10,008 nt of DNA. It comes from Balneolaceae bacterium (GTDB taxonomy: Bacteria; Bacteroidota; Rhodothermia; Balneolales; Balneolaceae). Position numbers and translations under genes: made by a program. The notes beneath the pieces were generated by a model. That model searched no databases. It had not been told where the DNA came from and was given only the letters and a program-made list of their open reading frames with translations. The DNA lies in assembly GCA_021767245.1 (NCBI GenBank), contig JAASTO010000088.1:1-10008 (forward strand), read 5' to 3'. Of this stretch, positions 1 to 7,500 are shown piece after piece; position 1 is the first letter of the stretch; each line of letters begins with the position of its first letter.

Positions 1-2
1 AC

Positions 3-278
3 TTATTCGGCGTCGTCATCCTGACCGCTCGTATAGGGATTGTAAATGCCATATTCGGTTGGGTCGTATTCAGCCAGTTTAAAGAAGTGTTCCCAGGCAG
101 CTTCACTTTTACCGTCCTTGTCAACCCAGGTTGGGTGGCTCTGTTTGATCAATCCAACAACTCGTTTTGCGTATGAAACGCGTTCTTCAGTGTCTTCAAT
201 ACGCGGCAGGGCAGCGATCATGAGATCGAGGTTGTAGCCGCAGTCAAAATCTTTTGGTTTTTGTTGATGTATGAACAT
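3..278 (-). CDS. Short DUF4290 family protein
   Basis: This is a complete 91-residue reading frame with an ATG start and a TAA stop at the very left edge. Residues 11-82 resemble the core of DUF4290, a family of unknown function known mainly from Bacteroidota. The recognisable pattern is an aromatic/Gly-Tyr-Asn-Leu-x-x-Met-Ile opening (about 12-21), the IEDTEER motif (27-33), an AKRVVGLI helix (37-44), then WEHFFKLAEYD (62-72) and a closing YNPY (79-82). The family as I recall it is usually near twice this length, so this member would lack the C-terminal half and ends instead in a short acidic tail (QDDDAE). No signal peptide or membrane segment is visible, so it is probably cytoplasmic. It is divergent from the CBS-like gene. 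A one-mismatch minus-strand TAnnTTTG box (TATTTTCG, 312-305) lies about 26 bases ahead of the start. The family call is moderately sure; the function is unknown. Confidence 0.75.
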   Translation of the reverse strand: MFIHQQKPKDFDCGYNLDLMIAALPRIEDTEERVSYAKRVVGLIKQSHPTWVDKDGKSEAAWEHFFKLAEYDPTEYGIYNPYTSGQDDDAE

Positions 279-415
279 GTGATGAGATAGGTTTTGTTTC
301 GGCTCGAAAATAAGCCTTAAAACACATATATGTAAATATTATCTGTATTTAAATATCCGAAGTGGATTAAGTGATCTTCAACGAATATTCTTAAGTGTGT
401 GGACCAATAATTTCT

Positions 416-423
416 TAGTTTTG
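416..423 (+). promoter_or_regulatory. Bacteroidota-type -7 box (TAGTTTTG) for the CBS-like gene
   Basis: TAGTTTTG matches the TAnnTTTG -7 consensus of the Bacteroidota housekeeping sigma factor at every fixed base. It ends 30 bases before the ATG at 454, which would give a leader of roughly 24 bases. No clear TTG -33 element is seen at the usual 19-21 base spacing, so the call rests on the -7 box and its position. Confidence 0.5.
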
Positions 424-453
424 GCGCACAAAATTAATCAATAAAAATACCCT

Positions 454-1440
454 ATGTATCTGAACTCCATTCTGGAAGCGGTTGGAAATACCCCGCTCAT
501 CAAACTGAATCATGTAAATGGAAATTCAAAAGGCACATTGCTTGCCAAAGTGGAATATTTCAACCCGGGTCACAGTATAAAAGACCGGATTGCAATTAAA
601 ATGATCGACGATGCAGAAGAGAAAGGATTACTGAAACCAGGTGGAACCATCATTGAGGGAACTTCCGGAAATACCGGAATGGGGCTGGCTTTGGTAGCTG
701 TAACACGAGGTTATAAGTGTATTTTTACCACAACCGATAAACAGAGCAAGACCAAGGTGGATCTTTTGAAAGCTTTAGGGGCTGAGGTGATCGTATGCCC
801 GACGAATGTTGAAGCGGATCACCCTGACAGTTATTATTCTGTGGCTAAACGATTGAGTGAGGAGATCGAAAACTCCTACTATCCCAATCAATATGACAAC
901 GAGAGTAACCTGTTGGCTCATTATGAAACGACGGGACCTGAAATATGGGAGCAGACCGAAGGTAAGATCACGCATTATGTGGCCGGAATGGGAACCGGGG
1001 GAACCATATCCGGGGTTGGAAAGTACCTGAAAGAGCAAAATCCTGACATCAAAGTGATCGGTATTGACAGTTTCGGGTCCGTTTATAAAAAGTATTTTGA
1101 AACCGGTGAATTTGATAAGAATGAGATCAAACCCTATATGACTGAGGGGATAGGCGAAGATATTATTCCCGGAACCATTGACTTTGACTACGTGGATGAA
1201 GTGATACAGGTGAATGACAAAGACTCTGCAAATGTGACCCGAAGACTGGCCCGTGAAGAGGGATTACTTGTTGGGTGGTCGTGTGGAGCGGCTACCATGG
1301 GAGCTTTGGAATACATCAAAGAAAACCCACTGGGTAAAGATGACCTGATGGTCATTATCATGCCGGATAGTGGTACACGTTACATTCATAAAGTGTATAA
1401 TGATGAGTGGATGAAAGAGCAAGGATTTCTTGACGAATAA
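454..1440 (+). CDS. PLP-dependent cystathionine beta-synthase / cysteine synthase family enzyme
   Basis: This is a 328-residue fold-type II PLP enzyme, predicted cytoplasmic, that should carry out beta-replacement on serine or an activated serine: with homocysteine to give cystathionine, or with sulfide to give cysteine. Visible landmarks are NTPL (12-15), the PLP lysine K43 in NPGHSIKDR, the substrate/cofactor loop TSGNTG (70-75), the phosphate-binding loop GMGTGGTISG (178-187) and the pyridine-nitrogen serine S306 in PDSG. Several stretches match the catalytic core of human CBS better than CysK/CysM: the CPTN segment near 115-118, QYDNESNLLAHYETT (146-160), EGIGEDIIP, EEGLLVGWSCGA and the closing EWMKEQGFL. 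The C-terminal CBS (Bateman) regulatory pair is absent; the protein stops at the end of the catalytic domain. Unusual residues are His in NPGHS, where Gly is usual, and TTDKQS where eukaryotic CBS has PEKMS. The DUF3467 gene follows after 41 bases with no terminator between. The family is certain; CBS versus cysteine synthase activity is inferred. Confidence 0.9.
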   Translation: MYLNSILEAVGNTPLIKLNHVNGNSKGTLLAKVEYFNPGHSIKDRIAIKMIDDAEEKGLLKPGGTIIEGTSGNTGMGLALVAVTRGYKCIFTTTDKQSKTKVDLLKALGAEVIVCPTNVEADHPDSYYSVAKRLSEEIENSYYPNQYDNESNLLAHYETTGPEIWEQTEGKITHYVAGMGTGGTISGVGKYLKEQNPDIKVIGIDSFGSVYKKYFETGEFDKNEIKPYMTEGIGEDIIPGTIDFDYVDEVIQVNDKDSANVTRRLAREEGLLVGWSCGAATMGALEYIKENPLGKDDLMVIIMPDSGTRYIHKVYNDEWMKEQGFLDE

Positions 1441-1481
1441 GATCAGCCATAAGTATTTAATTTCTAAAAAAAGCCAATCAA

Positions 1482-1799
1482 ATGGATAAGAAAGATCAGA
1501 CGATGAATCCCGGACAAATGGAGATCGAACTCAAAGAGGAGGAAGCAACCGGAACGTATTCAAACCTGGTTATGATCACCCATTCTCCTTCAGAATTCAT
1601 ACTGGATTTTATTGCTGTGATGCCCGGTTTGCCCAAGGCCAAAGTGGTCAAACGCATGATCCTAACACCGGATCATGCCAAGCGACTGGCCAATGCCCTC
1701 AATGATAATGTGGCAAGGTATGAAAAGGAACACGGAGCCATCAGCTCGAAGGATAAGGTGGATATGCACATGTATCGGGGACCACAGCCGGAGGCTTAG
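1482..1799 (+). CDS. DUF3467 domain-containing small protein
   Basis: This 105-residue soluble protein matches the DUF3467 family, whose function is unknown. The conserved core runs from about residue 26 to 86: a TYSNLVMITHSPSEFILDF beta-rich opening (25-43), a Met-Pro-Gly-x-Pro-Lys-Ala-Lys-Val stretch (47-55), then the RMILTPDHAKRL motif (58-69) and a final helix ending in ARYEKEHG. The N-terminal 20 residues and the tail after 90 are charged and probably disordered. There is no signal peptide and no transmembrane segment. It lies 41 bases after the CBS-like gene and directly before a strong terminator, so the two genes are likely co-transcribed. No promoter box is seen in the 41-base gap. 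A metabolic link to the CBS-like enzyme is not shown by the sequence. Confidence 0.88.
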   Translation: MDKKDQTMNPGQMEIELKEEEATGTYSNLVMITHSPSEFILDFIAVMPGLPKAKVVKRMILTPDHAKRLANALNDNVARYEKEHGAISSKDKVDMHMYRGPQPEA

Positions 1800-1800
1800 C

Positions 1801-1840
1801 AATATCGATCATTCATGGTTGAATGTTGATATTATTTTTT
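1801..1840 (+). terminator. Rho-independent terminator of the CBS-like/DUF3467 transcript
   Basis: AATATC (1801-1806) pairs with GATATT (1828-1833), and CATTCA (1810-1815) pairs with TGAATG (1820-1825). A small internal loop (GAT against TT) separates the two stems and the apical loop is TGGT (1816-1819). The run ATTTTTT (1834-1840) follows at once. It begins two bases after the DUF3467 stop codon. The minus strand has no T-tract beyond the hairpin, so it should act on rightward transcripts only. Its 3' side overlaps the last codons of lptG. Confidence 0.85.
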
Positions 1841-2914
1841 GGCCTCGATCAGCAATCCTATCCCTAAGAGGAAAAAGAATATATGGGGAAGGGTGGCTGC
1901 GAGTTCGGGAGATAGTGTTCCATAATACCCAAAGGGTTCAATGATCTTCATAAAAGCCAGATAAAGGAAACTAATGGTGAGTCCTGCTGCGAGGTAAGCT
2001 CCCTTTCCGCCCCTGCGGCGCACACTGGCAAAGGCAAAACCAACTATGATGACAACGATAATAGAGAAAGGGTAAGCCATTCTTCCAAACAACTGAACCT
2101 GTGGAATCTCAATGCCTCCGGCCCCGCTTCGCTCAATGGAGGCAATGTAATCTAAAGCTTCAGCATAGGTAAGCTGATAGATATCCGAGGTTGTACGAGC
2201 CAGGTCTCTCGGAAAGACGTTGATCACGGTATCCTTGGTTGTATGTGATTCTTCAATGTAGCCGTTTTTGTTGAACACGAGTTCTTTGACGACCTCCATC
2301 TGCCAGCTTTGGGTGGAATCGATCCACACCATTCGGTTGGCATTGGTTGTACGTGTGATCCGGTCACCCTCAAACTCAAGTAGCTGTACACGGTAGGCTA
2401 TATTCTTGTTCTTATCAAAGTAGTTGACCTGAAGTTTTGTATGAGGTGAGGGTTGCCTGTAAATATCATTCTGATCGATCTTTTCAGATTTATTTTTCAG
2501 GTATCGCTCTTCAAAGGCTATGCGTTCTGCATTCGATCTGGGTATCACATTGGCATCCAGATAGCTGATGCCCAATGCACAAAGTAGTGCAAAAACAAGG
2601 TAGGGCACAATAAGACGGTATAAACTTACCCCGGCCGCTTTCAGAGCCGTGATCTCAAGCCGGTCAGAGAGTTGTCCCGTTAAGAACAGGCAGGCCACAA
2701 AAACAGCTACAGGGATCACCAGGCGCGTCATCTCAGGAATGTAGTTCAGGTAGTAATTCTTGAAGATCTGACCCATTTCGGCCCCCTGATCTGCAAAATC
2801 ATCACTATTCTCGGAAAAATCGATCATAATGAAAATGAAGATCAGCATGACCAGTACAAATACGGTAATGGTCAGCAGTCGGAAAAATATGTATCGGTCA
2901 AATCGGTTGATCAC
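1832..2914 (-). CDS. lptG: LptG-like permease of the LPS export ABC transporter
   Basis: This is a 360-residue LptF/LptG family permease, the same length as E. coli LptG. With its partner it forms the inner-membrane core of the LptB2FGC machine, which extracts LPS from the inner membrane and passes it to the periplasmic Lpt bridge. Six membrane segments are visible at about 12-33, 62-82, 101-119, 277-297, 306-325 and 338-357. The region about 130-270 between the third and fourth is the periplasmic jellyroll-like domain. The coupling-helix region is LSDRLEITALKAAGVSLYR (82-100), and the N-terminal FDRYIFFRLL resembles the LDRYI opening of LptG. The start is GTG (2914-2912), inside a GTGA overlap with the lptF stop, which fixes the start well and indicates translational coupling. 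The last two codons (Lys-Lys) are encoded opposite the T-tract of the converging terminator. The F/G assignment rests on these similarities and is less certain than the family. Confidence 0.92.
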   Translation of the reverse strand: MINRFDRYIFFRLLTITVFVLVMLIFIFIMIDFSENSDDFADQGAEMGQIFKNYYLNYIPEMTRLVIPVAVFVACLFLTGQLSDRLEITALKAAGVSLYRLIVPYLVFALLCALGISYLDANVIPRSNAERIAFEERYLKNKSEKIDQNDIYRQPSPHTKLQVNYFDKNKNIAYRVQLLEFEGDRITRTTNANRMVWIDSTQSWQMEVVKELVFNKNGYIEESHTTKDTVINVFPRDLARTTSDIYQLTYAEALDYIASIERSGAGGIEIPQVQLFGRMAYPFSIIVVIIVGFAFASVRRRGGKGAYLAAGLTISFLYLAFMKIIEPFGYYGTLSPELAATLPHIFFFLLGIGLLIEAKK

Positions 2915-4335
2915 TGTTTTCGGAATAGGTCTTTAAAGCTGAAGCCGGTTGAAAGATGAATGATCAGGTATATACCTGCAATGGATAATAGGATGTTGAA
3001 GGTCCACATACCAACAAAGGGTGATACTATCAGGCGGTCGGCCAGTTTTTCTCCCTGTATCAAAGATACCCAGTAGAAGGTCAGAACCACGGTACTGATG
3101 AGAGCAGCATAACCAAAGTTACCCCGTTTGGTCATAATTCCCACCGGTGCACCGAATAAGATGAAAACCACGCAGGCAAATGGAATAGATAGCTTTTTAT
3201 GGACCTCAACCAGATAGCGGGCAATACGTTTTTCCCTCCATTCCACATTAGCCTTGATGGATTCAATGCGTCCTCGATACTCTCTGATCTTGCGAGTCGA
3301 TTCCTCTACCAAACGCCGTTGAATATCGGCCTTATCGAAATGATTGACCATCACGTACTCGGAATTTGACCCGGGAATGGAGTCAAGGTGAGAGGGCAAT
3401 ACAAGCTTTGAGGAGAAAAAGGATTCTTCACCCTGATAAACTTCTGTTGGATAAACGGGTTTATCATTGACCAGCATACCAAGCTGTTGATCGATCTCTT
3501 TGTTGAGTGAGTCGACCACGGCTAACATGGCTCGGGAGCTCATGGTTCGGTCACTTTTATTCCGTTCGTCCGGATCCGACCTCATGAACGAGAGATCAGA
3601 GAGATCCAGGGTCATAATATGCTTGTCAAATGTATTCCGCTCGATGGATTCTTTATTATTTCTCCGGGCTTGCGTGTGTTTCAGGCTGTTTCCATTTATG
3701 AGGTGTAAATCGAGAGCCTGATTCCCTTTACTAACCAATAAACCCTTTTCAGCAGTAATGATCATACGATCCCGGTTATTTTCCGGATCCTGAAAAAGAG
3801 TAATGTTGTATAAACTGTCTGTGGTCCCATCGATCTCTTCCACTAAAAACGTGTATCCCTCAATGCCATCGTAGAAGATATTGGGTTTAAGGTCAAAGCC
3901 CGGTTTTTTAACTCTGATATCTATGAAAAGGGATCGGGCTTTTTGGTTGGCTTCCGGCAGAACGTTGTTTGAGAACCACGCTAAACCAATAAACAAAAGT
4001 ACGGAGGTCACGAGTACAGGACGAATGATCTTTAACGGATTGATACCGGATGCGCGTAAGGCTGTCAATTCATTGAGTTCTGAGAATTTACCATAGGCCA
4101 TCAGCGTGGCGACCAATACGGCCATGGGAGCGGCCAGCACGACCATATAAGCGAGATTGGTAACAATAAGTTCTGCGATAACCGAGAGGGGAATATCCTT
4201 ACCGATGAGGTTATCGATATGCAGGATCAGAAACTGCATCAGCAACAGGAACATCAGCGTAAAAAAACAAAACAGAAAGGGGTTAACGTGCCTTTTGAGC
4301 AGGTCGACCTGAAGTTTATTTATTTTGGACGCCAC
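2911..4335 (-). CDS. lptF: LptF-like permease of the LPS export ABC transporter, enlarged periplasmic domain
   Basis: The family is LptF/LptG permease and this is the first gene of an lptF-lptG pair. From the chosen GTG start it has 474 residues, about 100 more than E. coli LptF. Membrane segments lie near residues 20-39, 61-81, 107-126, 382-402, 408-426 and 440-459. The cytoplasmic coupling region is ELNELTALRASGINPLKII (86-104). The periplasmic part (about 127-380) contains the jellyroll plus an extra segment (about 260-375) that ends in a charged, helical stretch (about 335-375) rich in Arg, Glu and Lys; long versions are usual in Bacteroidota. No ATG exists before the first membrane segment. 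The frame stays open to a TTG at 4398-4396 (21 more residues); I prefer GTG because the family normally has only a short cytoplasmic lead before the first helix. The stop overlaps the lptG start by 4 bp. Confidence 0.9.
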   Translation of the reverse strand: MASKINKLQVDLLKRHVNPFLFCFFTLMFLLLMQFLILHIDNLIGKDIPLSVIAELIVTNLAYMVVLAAPMAVLVATLMAYGKFSELNELTALRASGINPLKIIRPVLVTSVLLFIGLAWFSNNVLPEANQKARSLFIDIRVKKPGFDLKPNIFYDGIEGYTFLVEEIDGTTDSLYNITLFQDPENNRDRMIITAEKGLLVSKGNQALDLHLINGNSLKHTQARRNNKESIERNTFDKHIMTLDLSDLSFMRSDPDERNKSDRTMSSRAMLAVVDSLNKEIDQQLGMLVNDKPVYPTEVYQGEESFFSSKLVLPSHLDSIPGSNSEYVMVNHFDKADIQRRLVEESTRKIREYRGRIESIKANVEWREKRIARYLVEVHKKLSIPFACVVFILFGAPVGIMTKRGNFGYAALISTVVLTFYWVSLIQGEKLADRLIVSPFVGMWTFNILLSIAGIYLIIHLSTGFSFKDLFRKQ

Positions 4336-4399
4336 AGTGCTGTAATCTATAGTTTTTGGTAAAGGAGAAATATCGTTTGATTGACAGTGGAATGCCAAA

Positions 4400-4413
4400 A
4401 ATCATTTATGATT
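4400..4413. repeat. Short perfect dyad AATCAT-TT-ATGATT in the lptF/sprA divergent region
   Basis: Two 6-base arms are exact inverted repeats separated by TT. The dyad lies just downstream of the predicted lptF transcription start on the minus strand and upstream of both preferred start codons, a position that would suit an operator. At this size a chance occurrence in AT-rich DNA is quite possible. Confidence 0.3.
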
Positions 4414-4429
4414 CCATTTTCAACATATT

Positions 4430-4437
4430 CAAATATA
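4430..4437 (-). promoter_or_regulatory. Bacteroidota-type -7 box (TATATTTG) for lptF-lptG
   Basis: Read on the minus strand this is TATATTTG, a full match to TAnnTTTG. A TTG lies 15 bases upstream (minus strand, 4455-4453), shorter than the usual spacing, so the -33 element is doubtful. It points leftward into lptF and gives a leader of about 90 bases to the GTG at 4335, or about 25 bases to the alternative TTG at 4398. Confidence 0.45.
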
Positions 4438-4551
4438 TGGTATTATCGTTTGCAACCATTTACATTCATCTGCAAATTAAAAAAGAAAACCACTTCAGCC
4501 TATCGCCTAAAGCTACAGAAAATAAGTAATAACCGAGCCACTACATATCCG

Positions 4552-7500
4552 GTGTATTCTTTTTTAAAGTTAGTTTACTATTTACCATTCGTTTGTGTGT
4601 TGAATGGGGTTTTAGCCATTGGTACGTCCTATGCCCAGGATCGTGGTGCCATGGCAGTGGATACGACTGCCACTGATTCAACCGCTTTATCCGACTCACT
4701 GATCTTCAAACCTTCCAACAGGTTTCCAACGGCGGTCACCCGACCGAAATTATATTATATACAGAGTCAAAATGAGCGCTTTGATGTTGAATGGGATTCA
4801 ATGGATACCTATCGGATTAATCACAAGTTCGGTTCACAAATGGTTTCTCCTCCGGTGATCCTTTCTTTTGAAGAGTATGTTAACCTCAAAAGAGAACAAC
4901 AAAAACGGGAAATACGATATGCGTTGATCGAAGAAGGGAAGCGGATGACCGGCGATGAACGTGGCCTGCTTGATTTCAGCCTTCAGATCCCGGGTGGAGA
5001 GGCATCCGTATTCAGTTCTATTTTTGGTAAACCTGAGGTAAACCTAACGGTAAACGGTACGGCCAATATGAATGTGGGGGTTTCGATCCAGAATATTGAT
5101 GATCCGACTATTGAGCCTGACCTGCAGCAAAGAATTGATCCTACATTCAATCAAAACTTACAGCTCAACATTCAGGGTACTATTGGGGATAAACTTACAA
5201 TTGCTACTGACTGGGATACCGAGCGAGCTTTTGACTTTCAGAACCGGCTGAATATTATTTACGAAGGCTATGAGGATGAGATCATAAAATCCATAGAGCT
5301 GGGAAACGTCTCGATGGAAACAGGTAATTCCCTGATCCGTGGTGGTGCTTCTTTGTTTGGGATAAAGTCGGTGGCAGAGATCGGTTCCCTAAAGATGACA
5401 TCCGTGTTATCTCAACAAAAGGGTGAAAGTCAAACCCAGACCATAACCGGCGGTGCTCAGGAAACGCAGTTTTCATTGCGTCCGGCTCAATACCAAAACA
5501 ATCGTCACTTTTTTATTGATTTCTACAACCGGCAGGAGTTTGAAAATAATGTAGCTGATCCTCAGCAGCTGGGGCAAGCCTATCAGATCTCTGATATGAA
5601 GGTTTGGATCTCTGAGCCACAGGTCAACACCACGGATCCTGAAGCGGTGAAAGCAGCGGCCTTTGTTGGCCTTGGAGTTGTTGATAACGGCGATGGCACA
5701 TACGGGCTCCCCGATCCGGAATTGGACAGCATAGATGAGGCCCTTCTTGAGGCGAACCGTGGTAATAACAGCGCCTCAGCTGAATCCTTTAATGTGAGCG
5801 GTAACGACTTTTATAACGGATATTTTCGGCCTTTACAGGAGGGAAGTGATTACACAGTCAATAAAACGCTGGGTTATATCAGCCTGAACCGAAACCTGAA
5901 TGCAGGTTCCTATCTGGCTGTATCATTCGTAAGAGAGCGAGTGCCCGGGGAAGGTACCGGTAATGTGGTGATAGGAGATGTTAACCCTCAATCCACCGGT
6001 TTGACCTATCTGAAACTGATCCGGCCAAATAACCCGACGCCTGACCTTAGTTCCTGGCCATTAACCATGCGTAATTTCTATTCCCTTGGGGTTTCTAATG
6101 TAACTCAAGATGGGCTGGAAGTAGAGATCAATTACACGACCGGTAATGTGGATGAAACCAACCTTCCGGGCAGAAATCAGACCTTACTTCAGGATCTTGG
6201 TCTGGACAGAACGGATACGCAGGGAGCCGTAAACCCCGATAACATCATTGATTTCTCAGGCATTGTACTGAATGCGAGAAATGGAACCATCATGTTTCCC
6301 TATCTGGAGCCATTTGGAGCACGTATTCGTACGTTATTGGAACAAACAGGGGCTTCTGATTCCCTAATCGAATCTGTGACATACAGTGAGCTATACACTG
6401 AGAGGCAGAACACGGCTGATCAATCCAACAAGAATAATTTTTATCGGATCGATGGAGTATCAAGCGGGGGAGTTTCCGGGAATTTTTCATTGGGTATCAG
6501 TTTGGTGGAAGGGTCTGTTAAAGTATTTGCGAATGGAACCGAACTCATAGAGGGCGTGGATTATGAAGTGGATTATTCGTTTGGGAATATCACCATTCTG
6601 AATGACCGATATTTGGCTTCCGGGCAGGATATCAGGATCGAGTATGAGAATAATCAGCTTAATGTGATCGGGCAGAAGAATTTTACCGGTTTACGGGCTG
6701 AGTACGAGTTTACAGACGATATCCGTATCGGCAGTACCTATTTCAAGCTGAAGGAACAGCCATTATCAGATAAGATCCGTATTGGCAATGAAACGATTAA
6801 CAACACCATACTTGGAATGGATGCCGAGGCTTCGTTTGAGACCCCATGGCTAACCCGGGCGATCGATAAGGTACCCTTATTGCAGACTAAAGAACCTTCC
6901 AATATTGAGGTAAGTGGCGAGGTGGCTCAATTACGGCCCGGCGTTTCACAAACCAATGCCGTGAGGGATGCGATCGACAATGGTGATCTTTACAGCGATG
7001 AAGAGAATGGGCTTGTTTTTATCGATGATTTTGAAGATTCAGAGCTGACCATTTCGTTTATGAGCCCTACGCGATGGAATCTTGCTGCTGCACCGGCAGC
7101 TATCCCGGGCTACATTCCTGATCAGGCTTATTTCACGGATCCTCAGATCACACCGCTTAATACTCTCGAATCAAAAATTGACCGCTCAGATCTGCGTTCA
7201 CAGTTTGCCTGGTACACAATACCCCGTAACATAAGCAGTATTTTGGGAGGGGTTGAGGTAACTCCTGAATCAGAAGTGGTACTTACAGAAAATGTCTTTC
7301 CGGGACGGGAGACCAATCTGGCTCAGGATGAAGTGATCAACACTTTAGATATTTATTATGACCCGACGGTTCGTGGTCCTTATAATTACAACATGAATCT
7401 CAGGGATGATCTGGAGAACAACCCGGAAAATCAGTGGGGAGGTATGACGGCTGCTGTTCCTTCGGGTCAGGAAGATCTTACACAGAACAATGTGGAATTT

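Noticed and set aside
1675..1944. An 89-codon plus-strand frame running from DUF3467 into lptG
   Set aside because: It overlaps two supported genes in other frames and reads straight through the terminator hairpin.
3500..4096. Two plus-strand open frames of 71-73 codons across lptF
   Set aside because: They are antisense to a clear LptF frame, with no promoter, no family resemblance and Arg/Ser-rich shadow composition.
4381..4412. A sigma70-like pair, TTGACA (4381-4386) and TATGAT (4407-4412), pointing toward sprA
   Set aside because: The spacing is 20 bases rather than 17, and this bacterial group uses TAnnTTTG-type promoters, so the match is probably chance.
4371..4452. Two copies of TATCGTTTG (4371-4379 and 4444-4452) as possible sprA -7 boxes
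   Set aside because: Each has one extra base compared with TAnnTTTG and no TTG at a suitable distance upstream; the second remains a weak candidate only.
4408..4551. N-terminal extension of SprA from the ATG at 4408
   Set aside because: The stretch is AT-rich, looks non-coding, would place 48 extra residues before a normal signal peptide and would overlap the lptF promoter box. I kept GTG 4552 but mention the alternative.
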